From the NCBI GenBank assembly GCA_036186865.1, contig AP025067.1, positions 13,812,605-13,876,604 of the forward strand: 64,000 nucleotides of DNA. Direction: 5' to 3'. Each line of letters begins with the position of its first letter. Position 1 is the stretch's first letter. The position numbers were made by a program, and so were the translations under genes. Below, one piece after another: positions 20,500 to 31,462 of the stretch. This stretch comes from Eustoma russellianum. Its lineage: Eukaryota > Streptophyta > Magnoliopsida > Gentianales > Gentianaceae. Under the pieces are notes generated by a model. It was not told the origin of the DNA. It did not search any database and was given only the letters and a program-made list of their open reading frames with translations.

Positions 20500-20890
20500 A
20501 CGAAAAAATCACCGACGAACAACGTATAGTCGTTGTTTCGTCGGTAATAGCGACGACTGTGCGACAAAACTAATGTCGTCGCTAATTGCGACGAAAGTAC
20601 GATGAAATTCGTTGTCGCTAAAAGAAAAATAGTCAGTCAGGTGAATTACGTCGGTGATTTGTCGGTGTCTCGTCGCTACTCTGCGTGTTTTTTTGTCGCT
20701 ATTTAGTTGTAACGCTACGTCGCTATGTCGTCGCAATTGTGTCGCTAAAATTAGCCCAAATAAAATAAATTCGTCGTTTAGTAAGTTCTTGGCGTTGTGT
20801 ATCGTCGTTTTTTTTGTCAATGAAACCCGCATGTGGCAAATGTTTTGTTTTACTTTCTGTTCGTAATTCGATTTGTCGTTGTGTCGTCGC
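20500..20890. repeat. CACTA subterminal repeats, block 1
   Basis: Dense TCGTCGSTA and CGACGAAA words in both orientations, for example around 20555-20600 and 20680-20745. In En/Spm such short repeats bind the TNPA protein and bring the ends together. That role is inferred by analogy. Confidence 0.8.
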
Positions 20891-21038
20891 AGATACATCG
20901 AGAATTAAACACGTGTATTGATTAAGGAAAAAGAAAGCGGTGATTGGGAAAAATACTCATTCATTCAATAATAAAAAGTTACATTATCAAACGAAAAAAT
21001 AAAAAAAAAATCTAAAAAGAGATGCGGAGATGTGCCGT

Positions 21039-21374
21039 TCACTCTTCGTCATCGGACGAAAGAGTGGCCGCGACATTCTCCGCAAACTCTTTGAGAAGGC
21101 GCTTGAGCTTGTAATATCTAAATTTCATCTTCCGCAGCCTTCTAGTCATGTTGTGCAGTTGCCGCGACTGCTGCTGCATGTTTGCCATCAGCATACGGAA
21201 GTCGGCGTCCTGCACCGGCGTTTGTTCTTGATCACTCTGATGCTGCGGTGGGACATCGACATATACGGAACCTTCTCGCTCAACCGATGGTACTTGAGGA
21301 GGAGGAGGCCCTTCTGGAGGGGCACTGATTGCCCGTCCACCACGCCTTGGGGTTCTTTTAAAACGACGCGGCAT
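21039..21374 (-). CDS. Small basic, proline-rich protein with a C-terminal helix, within the CACTA left arm
   Basis: 111 aa, opposite to the transposase. It starts MPRRFKRTPRRGG, a basic Arg/Gly-rich head, followed by a Pro-rich middle. A Met/Gln/Arg/Lys-rich segment (about residues 60-98; MLMANMQQQSRQL) could form a coiled coil. The tail is acidic (SSDDEE). I do not recognise the family. It is flanked on both sides by subterminal repeats and has a shortened relative at 22032-22173 in the same orientation with a similar head (MVRTKAQARRGGRGGRA). By position it could be an accessory DNA-binding protein comparable to TNPA, or one exon of such a gene. No homology beyond the CACTA context supports this. 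Confidence 0.45.
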   Translation of the reverse strand: MPRRFKRTPRRGGRAISAPPEGPPPPQVPSVEREGSVYVDVPPQHQSDQEQTPVQDADFRMLMANMQQQSRQLHNMTRRLRKMKFRYYKLKRLLKEFAENVAATLSSDDEE

Positions 21375-21429
21375 ATTTTGATTATTTATAACCTTATATG
21401 TGTGTATGTATATGTGCGGATGTTTGGGG

Positions 21430-21960
21430 TATAAATAGTAAAATTAGCGACGACATAGCGACGTTTTTGTCAACCGTTAGGAATGTGCAGTGATGACCTT
21501 TCGGCTGTTTTAGCGACGACATAGCGACGAATTTGCGACGTATATTTATCGTACGATGCAAACCGTTGGGAACTGAACTGGCACTGCCGAATAGCGACTA
21601 CTTGGCGACGGAGTAGCGACGAAACGCGTCGAATAATGTGAAGAGACGTTATCCGTCGCTGTTTCGTCGGTAAAAACGTCGGTAAATTCAAAAAAAAATT
21701 CGCGCGTAGCCTGTTCTTCTCATTGTATTCAGTTTTTTCGTCGATACGGTTAGTAGGTTTTTGTCGTTCTATTAAGTTTCGTCGAAGATATAGTTAGGTT
21801 TCGACGATACGGTTAGTAGGTTTTTGTCGTTCTATTAAGTTTCGTCGAAGATATAGTTAGTAGGTTTTCGTCGTTGTATTAGGTTTCGTCGGTATATAGT
21901 TGATGTTTAGTCGGTGAATTAGTCGGATGAAATTTTTCTGAACCACATTTCGCGTATACA
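21430..21960. repeat. CACTA subterminal repeats, block 2
   Basis: Many GCGACGACATAGCGACG and TCGTCG words. It also holds a short direct repeat of about 60 bp: the phrase GGTTAGTAGGTTTTTGTCGT occurs twice (around 21747 and 21807), with a third, partial copy near 21857. Confidence 0.8.
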
Positions 21961-21969
21961 GGTGCGTCG

Positions 21970-22173
21970 TCAGGATTCGTAAGAGATTAAACACGTGTTA
22001 TAATTATTAAGGATTCGTACTTCTATTTGAAGATCGCCAATGAGGCGATCCCGGCGAGGCTCAGAGGGCTCTGGTGGGGGAGGAACTGTTGAAGAAGAAG
22101 GTTGTTCAGTTGGCGGTCTTGCCGCTCTACCACCACGTCCACCACGTCGTGCTTGCGCTTTAGTACGAACCAT
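21970..22173 (-). pseudogene. Shortened second copy of the small basic CACTA protein gene
   Basis: 67 aa. The Arg/Gly-rich head MVRTKAQARRGGRGGRA and Pro-rich middle parallel the ORF at 21039-21374, but the helical segment and acidic tail are absent. The frame runs into sequence (ATTAAACACGTGT, 21987-21999) that lies downstream of the other copy too (20904-20916). This points to duplication of a gene-plus-flank unit of about 1.1 kb, followed by deletion in this copy. Confidence 0.4.
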
Positions 22174-22204
22174 TTTGGATTATAAAAGAGTTGTTTTATA
22201 TGTT

Positions 22205-22620
22205 GTTGTGGGCACGCTGATACTGTTTGAAATCAGCGACGACATAGCGACGAATTAGCAACGCAACACATCGTAAGTTGTAAGCATTGGGAACTGGACG
22301 GACTGCCTTTTAGCGACGACGTAGCGACGACGTAGCGACGAATCACGTCGTACGGAGTGAAGAGACGTTTTGCGTCGCAATGTGGTTGGTACTTTCGTCG
22401 GTAAAAGCATATCAAACGACGTGTTTCGTCGCTGGTCGTCGGTAAATCGTCGGTATGTGTGTTTGTTTCCGAGATTTGTGTTTCTTGTTCGTCGCCGGTC
22501 GTCGCGAAGTCGTCGGTATTGTGTTTGTTTGTTTCCGAGATTTGTGTTTGTTTGTGGTCGCTATCTCGTCGCTATTGCGTCGGTAACATTGCAGGCTGAG
22601 AACGATAAAACCATTTTCCT
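22205..22620. repeat. CACTA subterminal repeats, block 3
   Basis: TAGCGACGACGTAGCGACGA-type words and two copies of TTTCCGAGATTTGTGTTT (around 22467 and 22529). This block leads into the probable promoter and 5' leader of the transposase gene. Confidence 0.75.
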
Positions 22621-22761
22621 TCTTCTTCTCTTCTCCCATTCTTCTCTCATTTCAAACACATCAATCATCAATTTTGAACGAAAAAACCGAAGTGTGGAAT
22701 TTTGATTTTTTCTACCACCGAAAAAAGATAGCTGCTGTTATTTTGAAGGTGTATCGAGAAA

Positions 22762-25520
22762 ATGGATCCGAGGAGAAGCGATAGAAAGTGGATGTACCAG
22801 AGAGTAAACAACGGGGAGTGGTGTTTTAGATTTGTTGAAGGTCTAGAAGAATTTATGGATTTTGCGACGAGTAATGAAAGTGGAACGCAGATTAGATGTC
22901 CGTGCAAGAAATGCAAGAACCGTAAATATAAGGATCCGGGTGACGTGAGGGTTCACTTATTGAAACAAGGTTTCGTCCACAATTACCATACATGGTACTG
23001 TCACGGCGAATATGAGGGGGCGTCTACATCTGCAACTGTACACGTCGAAGGGGGACCCGGTCAGGTTGATGCCGAAGAAATATGCGAGGGATCTCACAAC
23101 CCATACATGCAGATGGTGACAGACGCAGCCGCCGGCGCATTTACCGGAGAGCAGTTGTTACAAATGCAGGATCCGGATGAACAGCCGCGTATATTCGTGG
23201 AGGAAGATCCGAACCCTCAGGCGAGACAGTTTTTTGAGATGCTGAACGCCGCCAACACGCCGCTGTATCCTGGTTGCGGTAGTCACACACAGATGTCCAT
23301 GATCGGTCGGATGACGAGCATGAAGACAGAACACCGCATGACGGAGAGATTGTACGATGGGATGTGTCAGCTGATGAGGGAATCTCTTCCCGAAGGGAAC
23401 ACAATGGTCGACAGTTTTTATTCGACGAAGAAACAGCTGTAGGCGTTGGGACTGCCGGTTCAGAAAATCGATTGTTGTTCAGAGGGGTGCATCATATACT
23501 GGGGCATCAACGAGGATAAAGACATGTGCAGGGTCTGTGGGACAAGCAGGTGGAGAACGAACAAAAGAAACCGGAACGTGCCAAGAAAACAATTTTACTA
23601 TTTACCTCTCGCCCCTAGACTGCAGAGGCTATACGCATCCGGTGCCACAGCTAGCCAGATGAGGTGGCACGCGGAGCACTACACGAAAGACGGTGAGATG
23701 TGCCATCCATCTGACGGCGAAGCTTGGAGGACGTTCGATGCGACGCATCCGGGTTTTTCGTCGGAGACAAGGAACGTTAGGTTGGGTTTATGCACCGACG
23801 GGTTCAACCCGTTTGGATAGTCGGGAGAGCAGTATTCGTCGTGGCCTGTAATCGTGACGCCGTACAATCTACCGCCTTGGATGTGCATGAAGACGTCGTA
23901 CATGTTCTTGACTGTGATCGCACCGGGGCCTAGGAATCCGAAACAGAAGATCGACCTATACCTGCAGCCGTTGATACAGGAGCTGAAGTGGTTGTGGGAG
24001 TTTGGCATGGAGACGTTCGATGTATCGGCTAAACAAAACTTCCAGCTACGCGCCGCTGCTGATGTGGACGATCAGCGACTTCCCGGCTTATTCTATGTTG
24101 TCGGGGTGGAGCACAGCGGGGAAATACGCTTGCCCTTGCTGCATGAAGCAAGCGAAGACGATGTCCTTGAAACATGGACGTAAGATAAGCTGGTTCGACA
24201 GCCATAGGAAGTTCCTGCCCAGACGTCATTTGTACAGAAAGAACGTGACGGCGTTCATGCCTGGCATCGTCGATAAGGACACAAAGCCCGAGCTCCTCAC
24301 GGGTGCAGGAGGTGCTGCAGGAGATAGACAGTTGTGGATTCGTGGGGGTCGCTGATGATCCGGACGGCAGTCACAACGCAGACCTGGCTCGTTACTGTAT
24401 CGGGTGGAAGAAGAGAAGCATATTCTGGGAGCTTCCGTACTGGAAGAGCAATATGATCCGACATAACCTGGATGTCATGCACATTGAGAAGAACGTGTTT
24501 GACAACATTTTCAATACAGTGCTTGAATGTGCCAGGAAAAACAAAGACAATATGAAGGCACGACTTGATATGCGCGACCTCAACATGCGACCGGAAGCTG
24601 CATCCCGTTGGCACATCATACATGCCGAAGTCCCTCGTACACGCTGAATGCGGAGCAGGTCAGTGCGTTGTTATTCGTGGCTGGGGACGGCTAGATTTCC
24701 TGATGGCCATGTTTCGAACCTGTCGAAGAACATCGAAGTGAATAAACGCGGTTTGCACGGGATGAAGAGCCACGACTGTCACGTTTTCATGCAACGGTTG
24801 ATGCCCATTGCATTCCGCGATCTGCTTCCAACCAATGTATGGGAAGCAATTACCGAGATGAGTCTGTTTTTCAAATGTCTTACAGCCCACGAGACTCAGT
24901 GTGGATAATATGTCAAGGCTGGAGGACGAAATCCCAGTGATCATATGCAAGCTGGAAACTATATTCCCTCCGGCCTTCTTTGATTCAATGGAACACCTGC
25001 CAGTTCATCTACCATACGAGGCACTGTGTTGGTGGTCCTGTTCAGTACAGGTGGATGTATCCGTTCGAGAGGTACTCTTTTTTTATGTGCATGACGTTCT
25101 TATGTGTCTAAGCGCAAGCATCTGAACATACATTCACTATATGAACAGTATATCTCAGGCATTTGAAGCTGAACATCAAGAACAAGGCGAAAGGTCCGAG
25201 GCCTGATGTGCAATGCCTATCTGGCGGAGGAAGCATCGGCTTTCGTGTCTCATTACTTCGAGCCAGATGTCCCGTCGAGGTGCAGAGAGTGTTCCCGGAA
25301 TGACGACGGCATACAGATCCGGTGTCCTCCACATATTCACACATCGATAGATTTTCACGGACATGGAAAGGAAATGATATTGGGGGGACAGCGAGCTGAA
25401 GATTGCTCATTCTTATGTTCTGCGCAACTGCCGTCAAGTATCGACGGTTTCCAGAGGTATAAACGATATCCAATTTTATTTTGTAAAGACCTTGCGATAC
25501 TCTATCCATTATGTTACAAA
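22762..25520 (+). pseudogene. CACTA transposase, TNP2-like, broken
   Basis: The start ATG at 22762 gives MDPRRSDRKWMYQR, the transposase-associated N-terminal domain with a CPCKKCKN zinc-binding pair. The transposase_21 region follows (LGLPVQKIDCC, MCRVCGTSRW, GLCTDGFNPFG, VIVTPYNLPPWMCMK, FPAYSMLSGWSTAGKYACP, ELPYWKSNMIRHNLDVMHIEKN). The DUF4218-type C-terminal part comes last (MKSHDCHVFMQRL, FFDSMEHLPVHLPYEA, NAYLAEEASAFVSHYFEP). The protein would bind the ends and cut. Two TAG codons interrupt an otherwise continuous frame (23440-23442 and 23818-23820). Frameshifts near 24050, 24300, 24630 and 25060-25200 also break it. Some breaks could be introns, but the stops lie inside conserved blocks. 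Inactive. Confidence 0.92.
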
Positions 25521-25565
25521 GATATACATGGTACTCTTCGTAATTTGCTTCAGCTTGTTCATTGA

Positions 25566-25646
25566 TTTATTGCAACACCGTTCACAGCGGGTATATCGAG
25601 CGAGCGGTGCAATAAAACATGAGTTAGAATTCCAAGTTTGCTGATT
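25566..25646. other. Short unassigned sequence before the assembly gap
   Basis: No match to any other segment in the window. It is not the LTR sequence found on the other side of the gap. Confidence 0.5.
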
Positions 25647-25746
25647 NNNNNNNNNNNNNNNNNNNNNNNNNNNNNNNNNNNNNNNNNNNNNNNNNNNNNN
25701 NNNNNNNNNNNNNNNNNNNNNNNNNNNNNNNNNNNNNNNNNNNNNN
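25647..25746. other. Assembly gap (100 N)
   Basis: Exactly 100 N, a common placeholder for a gap of unknown size. The right flank starts in the middle of a SIRE-type LTR, so at least the missing part of that LTR (about 1.9 kb in the complete copies) may lie in it. Confidence 0.98.
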
Positions 25747-26751
25747 TCTTCAACATGTAGCATAGAAAACCATATGAAGAATACCAAGAATTCCAAGAAA
25801 ACCATAGATGTGATAACCATGATATAAGAATTTCAATTGAGATACCATGCTGCCCGTTTCCATAAAAATAGGGCACGTACCATATGTGACATAAACACAT
25901 ATAAACATCATATGAACAATATATAACATGTTGGAAGATCAATTGGCAAGTGAAATGACCAGAATACCCTTCAGCACAAAAATAGGAATGTTGTCCTAGG
26001 ATGAACCTGGACATAGTGCTGCTCCAGATACATTCTTTGCCATGATGTGACATGACTTATAAATGTGTCATATGATCATATAAGTCCGTTGGAAGAAGAC
26101 CAAATAAGAATGAGAAGTCCAAATGATGAAATTACCAAAATAGCCCTTATATAGGTCAATAAGCTTCCCACCGGGTCAACTCAGTTTTAACCCGTGCCAA
26201 GCATGCTCTTCCTCAGCCAATTAGATTCTAAATTGAATAAGGATCAAGTGGGCTTTTGAATGACTCAATTTGGAGTTCATTTGCTCAAGATATGAACCAA
26301 AACCTGCAATAGAACACTAAACCGAACAATTTGCCTTATATTGTAAGTCATGTGACTTCAAGGCTTGGTTAGTTCATATAATAAACATGTATTGACATAT
26401 ATATCATACAAGATCAGTTTGAACAACATGTATTGGCATATATAATCTAAGATCAGTTTGAACATGTCTTGATTAAGATATGTGATTGAATTGGCCAAGT
26501 TCAATCTCATGATATTAATCAAACTTGTTCAATCTTGATTCAATCAATCAATTTCACATTTAGCTCATAAGTTCATGTCTTGCACAATCAATTTCATATG
26601 TAAACGTTACACATATATATATCACATATGCATTTTCTAATCACAACAATTACACATATGCACACATATACATTTTGCACAACAATTACAACAATTACAC
26701 ATATGCACACATATACATTTTGCAATCACTCAAACATAATATATCACAACA
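25747..26751 (-). repeat. Partial LTR of the SIRE-like copia family
   Basis: Matches the SIRE-like LTR from 43027 to its end at 43946, with many substitutions and a short internal expansion of a CACATATGCACACATATAC word near 26640-26710. It ends in the same CACAACA terminus at 26751 and breaks the LTR sequence of the TGATGAGCC family. It was probably a solo LTR or the end of an older copy. The other end lies in the gap. Confidence 0.85.
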
Positions 26752-27303
26752 GCTCCATGTCTTAACCAATCAAATTGATCAAGAAAAAGGCTGGAAACAA
26801 GGCATGAGAAGCACGGTAAAAGCAACCAGAATTTTGGAGCCAGAGTTGTTCAAAGCAAGCACCTTATTTTTAGTCTTGTACTTTGTACATTAAAACTTGT
26901 ACTCTTTATCATTTTCATTTGTTATAAATAGCATAGGAAGCTGAATGTACATACAACAATACAACTATTATCAAACACATTTCAAACAGAATTTTCCTTT
27001 AAGGAGTTCTCAACTTTCTAGTTGAAGTTAAAACCACTTAACGGTTTCTTTCAAGTTCATAGCCTAGAACTTGTTAAGTATTTACTTCATTTTTGGTTTA
27101 CAGCATCTTAGGGTCTCAATGAGGTTTTAGATGTGTTGGAATGCCAAAGAGGAAGAGGTGTTGGCATAAATTGAGCCAAGAACAACGGTTACAGTTCAAG
27201 GGGTGTCATTGTGATGTTCTTTGCCATAGCTTTTGTTCAAATCAGTTTGGAATAGGAGACAAAGTCCCTGGAATTCAATTTCTAGCCTTCGTTTGGCTCA
27301 TCA
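26752..27303 (+). repeat. Right part of a TGATGAGCC-family LTR
   Basis: Matches 32700-33240 closely up to the terminus GGCTCATCA (27295-27303). It retains a good TATA box TATAAATAG at 26923-26931. The left part was displaced by the SIRE-like LTR. Directly at 27304 integrase coding sequence begins, without primer site or leader. Confidence 0.85.
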
Positions 27304-28215
27304 CACCCTTACATGTTCATGACTCCCCTTGGATTGACATTTCTATGGACTTCGTTTTTGGTCTCCCTAGGTCACAAGGAGGACAGGATAGCATTTATGT
27401 TGCGGTAGATAGGTTTTCAAAAATGGCGCACTTCATTGCATGTAAGAAAGTAGATGATGCCACACATGTTGCTGACTTGTTTTTTTAGAGAAATTGTAAG
27501 CTTGCATGGCATGCCGCGTACCATTATGAGTGATAGGGATATAAAATTTCTAAGTTATTTTTCTCGTGTTTTGTGGGCTAAGCTTGGTACTCAATTGTTG
27601 TTTTCTACCACTGCTGACCCACAAACTGATGGCCAAACTGAGGTTGTTAACCTGTATCCCAACTTTTGCGTGCCATCTTACAAAAACATCTCAAGCATTG
27701 GGAAGATTGTTTACCATACATTGAATTTGCATACCATAGGAGTGTTCATCACGGTACCTTGCATAGTCCCTTTGAGATTGTGTATGGTTTTAACCCCTTG
27801 TCCCCTCTTAATTTGATTGTCATTCGTGTACAAGAACGTTCAAGTAAAAAATGGTAAACAAAAAGCTGAAAAGATAAAGAAATTGCATGAAAAAGTTAAG
27901 ACCCAACTTGAGGAGAAAAACAAAACTTATGCAAAACGAGCCAACAAACATAGAAAACGAGTCGTGTTTGAACCTGGTGATTTGGTTTGATCGCATTTAC
28001 GCAAAGAGAGGTTTCCTAACGAAAGGAAATCAAAGTTGTTGCCAAGAGGAGATGGGCCATTCCAAGTCCTAAAACGCATAGGTGACAATGCCTATGTCCT
28101 TAATCTTCCCGAGAGGTATGGTTCTATTTCTTCTACTTTCAATGTTGCTGACCTAACCCCTTTCAATGATGAACCCTTTGATTCAAGGACGAATCCTCTT
28201 GAGGAGGGGGATTTT
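27304..28215 (+). pseudogene. Ty3/gypsy integrase remnant (chromovirus-like)
   Basis: The integrase core starts abruptly (TPLHVHDSPWIDISMDFVFG). It continues with the first Asp, VDRFSKMAHFIACKK and the SDRDIKFLS region, and PQTDGQTEVV with the catalytic Glu. A frameshift in a T-run near 27482 and another near 27655 break it. IEFAYHRSVHHGT and FEIVYGFNPLSP follow in a new frame. The C-terminal part (FEPGDLV, a TGA at about 27988 replacing Trp, HLRKERFPNERKSK, LPRGDGPFQVLKRIGDNAYV, FNVADLTPF) ends in a TNP-EEG region that overlaps the polypurine tract. Protease, RT and RNase H are absent, removed at the junction with the LTR at 27303. Confidence 0.9.
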
Positions 28216-29650
28216 TGAGGATCAGAGATCCCATCAGGAGGTCATGGGTCCTATAACAAGGAGGGCTAGAGAACTTGGACATCAAGTTGGAACCTTCTTG
28301 TATAGGCATGTGCAAGATGAGCCTGAGGTTCATTGGGTTCACCTTATTGAACCTACAATATGAATGTTAGGTACACTGCGTGTGTGAGTGTGCTTTTATT
28401 TTGATTTTTGTCTCGTTTTCTTGTGATCCTTGTTTCTATGTGTTTGTCTTGTAGGAAAATTGGTACGTGCTAAATTTCAAGTCAAACGGAGTTCTAGAAT
28501 GAGTTTTAAAGGCATGTTCCCCAAGAGGAGACAAAAGGAATGTTGGCAATTTGGAGGTCGAAGAGAATGTTTTTGAAGATGAGGTTTAAAAGGCATGATC
28601 TAGAGAATGTTTAAAGCAACTTTTGTCCAGAGAATATTTGGCCCCCAAGGAATGTTTGTCCTAAGAAGAATGATTGTCTCAAGGAATGTTTGTCCTGGGA
28701 AGAATGTTTGCTCCAAGGATTGTTTGTCCTAAGAAGAATGTTTGTCTCAATGTCTCCCCAAAAGAAACATGGTTACACACGGCATTTCCAAGACAAGTCC
28801 AAGCTAGAATTCCTCTCAAATAATCAACTTAACATCATCTACAAGACAAGGGCTGGCCAAGGGTATTCAAAAGTTGAGCTCAATTTGAATTCAAAAATAC
28901 AAACATAACTTGAATTTCCAACTCAAACCAATTAGAGCTTGAGTTTCAAGATACAAGACAAGTCATCCATCATCTTATCATCAATAATACACGGCATTTT
29001 GAAGACAAAGGAGATGATCAGATTTCAAGCCTAAATAAGATTACAAGTTGAATTCAAAAGGATAATCTGTTTGAACTCAAATTCAACCCTATTTGAACTT
29101 CAAGCTAACACCTCATCCAAGAGCAAAAGATCAGCCAATCAAGCCCCCAATTAGCCTTCAAACACACAGCTAAGGGTCCAAGAAGATATCAAGAGAAATC
29201 AGAATTTCTATCTAGTTTCAAATTTCAATTGTATTTCAGATTTCAAATAGGTTTTGAACAAACATTCGGCTAGCTTTTTGAGATGGAATTTACTCCATCT
29301 CAGCTCATTCAGAACGGTTGGGATAGCATAAACAAAGGCCAAAATGGCCGAAGGCTGGTGGCTTAGAATTGAATGAAAATTAAACATTTGTTTTCTCTCT
29401 TAATTGTGAGACTTTGTTTTCTTGGTTTTGCACTAAAAACCTAGGTTGTTATACTTCAAAGTCGAGCATTTTGAAGGTGTTTCCATTGCTAAAAGGTGTC
29501 GTCCAGGAGGGCCATTCATTTTGCCTAATCAAAGACCATCTTGAAGTCTTGGTTCTTGCTCGATTGAACCAAACGTTTCATCACTGAGGAAGCAAGGGGA
29601 AGTTCTCTTCCTTATGCCTAAACCCTAGTGAAGGCGTTTGAAGGTAGAAA
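28216..29650 (+). repeat. Probable LTR of the gypsy remnant, beginning with the end of its pol frame
   Basis: The purine run GAGGAGGGGG (28201-28210) is followed by TGAGGATCAGAG. Coding signal of the same lineage still continues as GPITRRAREL and FLYRHVQDEPEVHWVHL to a stop at 28361-28363. In this lineage pol thus seems to run into the LTR. The rest is AT-rich, with imperfect repeats of AATGTTTGTCC / AAGAAGAATG at 28600-28750 and no gene. The right border is uncertain; a different pol fragment starts near 29650. Confidence 0.5.
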
Positions 29651-31280
29651 GTACAACAGCCCATGTTTAGACGTATCAGTATGTTAAAGGCCAAGGTAAG
29701 TTGAATAAAAGACATGCTAAATGAATAGAATTCATTGAACAATTTCCTTATGTGATTAAATATAAGCAAGGAAAAGATGATGTAGTAGCTGATGCATTGT
29801 CTAGGAGGTATTCCTTGATTACTATAGTCTTCTCGTTTGCTTGGATTTTAATTGATTAAGGATTTATATGCTAGTGATCATGATTTCCATCATATCTATG
29901 CATCATGTGTTGAATCATCTTTTGGTAAGTTCTACATTCATGATGGATTTTTGTTTACGTAAGGTAAGTTGCGCATACCACAATCATCTTTGCGTGAATT
30001 GCTTGCTAAGGAGGCACACGAATGTGGCCATTATTGGTCACTTTGGTGTCTTTAAGACTTTAGATTCATTGCGTGAGCATTTTTTCTGCCCCCACATGCG
30101 TGCAGATGTAGAAAAGATTTGTGCTCATTGCATTACATGTAAGCAAGCAAAGTCTAAGTTGCATCTACATGGTTTATATCATCCACCACCCGTACCCCTT
30201 TCACCCTGGGTTGATGTTAGCATGGCCTTTGTTCTAGGACTGCCTAGATCAAAGATGGGTAAAGATAGTGTCTTTGTTGTTGTGGATCATTTCTCTAAGA
30301 TGGCTCACTTCATATCGTGTAGAAAAGTTGATGATGCATCACGTGTTGCTGATATGTTCTTTAAGAAAGTTGTTGGTTTGCATGGTATGCCTAGAACTAT
30401 CGTTAGTGATACGGATAAAAAAATTTTGAGTCACTTTTAGACTTGCCTTTTGGGGTAAGTTGCGTACTACACTATTATTTTCTACTACTGCTCATCCACA
30501 GACTGACAGTCAAACCAAAGTAGTAAATAGGACGTTGCCTCAACTTTTACGTGCTTTAATTCAGAAGAACTTAAAGAATTGGGAAGATTGTTTGCCACAT
30601 AGTGAGTTTGCATATAATAGGAGTGTGCATGGTGGTACTTTTTATTCTCCTTTTGAGATTGTTTATGGCTTCAATCCCTTTCCCCACTTGATTTATTGCA
30701 TATACCTACAAATGAAAAAGTAAGCATAGATGGTAAGTCAAAGGCTGAATTAGTGAAGCATTTACATGTCAAAGTGAGATTACAGATCGAAAAGAAGAAC
30801 ATGCATTATGCCAAGAAAGCAAACAAAGGAAGGAAGAGAGTTGTCTTGAGCCAAGCGACTTAGTATGGTTGCACTTGGGCAAAGAGCGGTTTCCTAATGA
30901 GAGGAAATCTAAGTTGATGCCAAAAGGTGATGGTCCTTTCAAGGTGCTTGAGAGCATCAATGACAATACCTAATTATTGACCTCCAGCAAGGTAAGTATG
31001 GTTCTGTCTCGAATACTTTTAATGTTTCTAATCTACCTTTTTTTAATGATGCTTTAGATTTGAGGTCAAATCCTTTTGAGGAGCGGGGGAATAATGAGGT
31101 ATAGGTGCCAAGCGGTAACAAAGGCGAGGCAAGTCGAGGTCAAGTGACAAGAAGTATGAAAAAGAGTTTGAGCCAAGAAGTTGATGCATTCTTATTCAGA
31201 CATATGCGAGACGAGCCTATGAAAAAGAGGGTCATTGGGTTCACCTACTTGAGCCCAATCTTTGAGTTTTTATGTGTTGC
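29650..31280 (+). pseudogene. Second Ty3/gypsy pol remnant: RNase H end and integrase
   Basis: The end of RNase H reads KGQGKLNKRHAK, then a stop, then FPYVIKYKQGKDDVVADALSRR (about 29675-29810). The integrase zinc-binding region (GHFGVFKTLDSLREHF and CAHCITCKQAKSK) and core follow (SPWVDVSMAFVLGLPRS, VVDHFSKMAHFISC, IVSDTDKKILSHF). A TAG at 30438-30440 stands where Trp is expected. The frame then continues HPQTDSQTKVVNRTL, FAYNRSVHGG, FEIVYGFNP, and later FNVSNLPFFN and LRSNPFEERG. Several further frame changes occur near 30700-30990. It is a separate copy from the fragment at 27304, because the integrase core is present in both. Confidence 0.88.
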
Positions 31281-31462
31281 AACATATATGATTGTATTAT
31301 TTCTTTTATTCCTTGAGTCGTTTGTTTAATGTTTCTTGTTTGTAAAGATTGTTGTTTCGGTCTTGCATCACCAAAACTTGAGTCTTTTAGCTTGTTAGGC
31401 CTTTAGAGTTGTTTATTATGTTTCTATGTTTATAAGAATTGTTTTAAGGACTTGTAACGTTG
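31093..31462 (+). repeat. Left part of the 3' LTR of the second gypsy remnant
   Basis: After GAGCGGGGGAA (31081-31091) the LTR-like sequence starts TAATGAGG, a possible mutated TGATGAG. Pol-type coding signal (VTRSMKKSLSQEVDAFLFRHMRDEP) continues into it to about 31270. It is cut at 31462 by the TGATGAGCC element. The rest may resume at 38272. Confidence 0.5.

Larger units (their letters stand above)
20474..25565 (+). mobile_element. CACTA (En/Spm-type) DNA transposon, left end and transposase, right end not seen
   Basis: The left terminus reads CACCACAAAAAAATTGTGG, close to the CACTACAA-type ends of plant CACTA elements. More than 2 kb of subterminal repeats built from TCGTCGCTA, TCGTCGGTA and CGACGAA follows, in both orientations. 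Then comes a TNP2-like transposase gene (22762 onward). No matching right terminus was found before the assembly gap at 25647, so the right border is a guess at the last related sequence. The 3-bp target duplication cannot be checked. Confidence 0.85.

Noticed and set aside
25566..25746. Right terminus of the CACTA element near the gap
   Set aside because: No CACTA-type inverted terminus or subterminal TCGTCG repeats are seen on the right side; the end is lost or in the gap.
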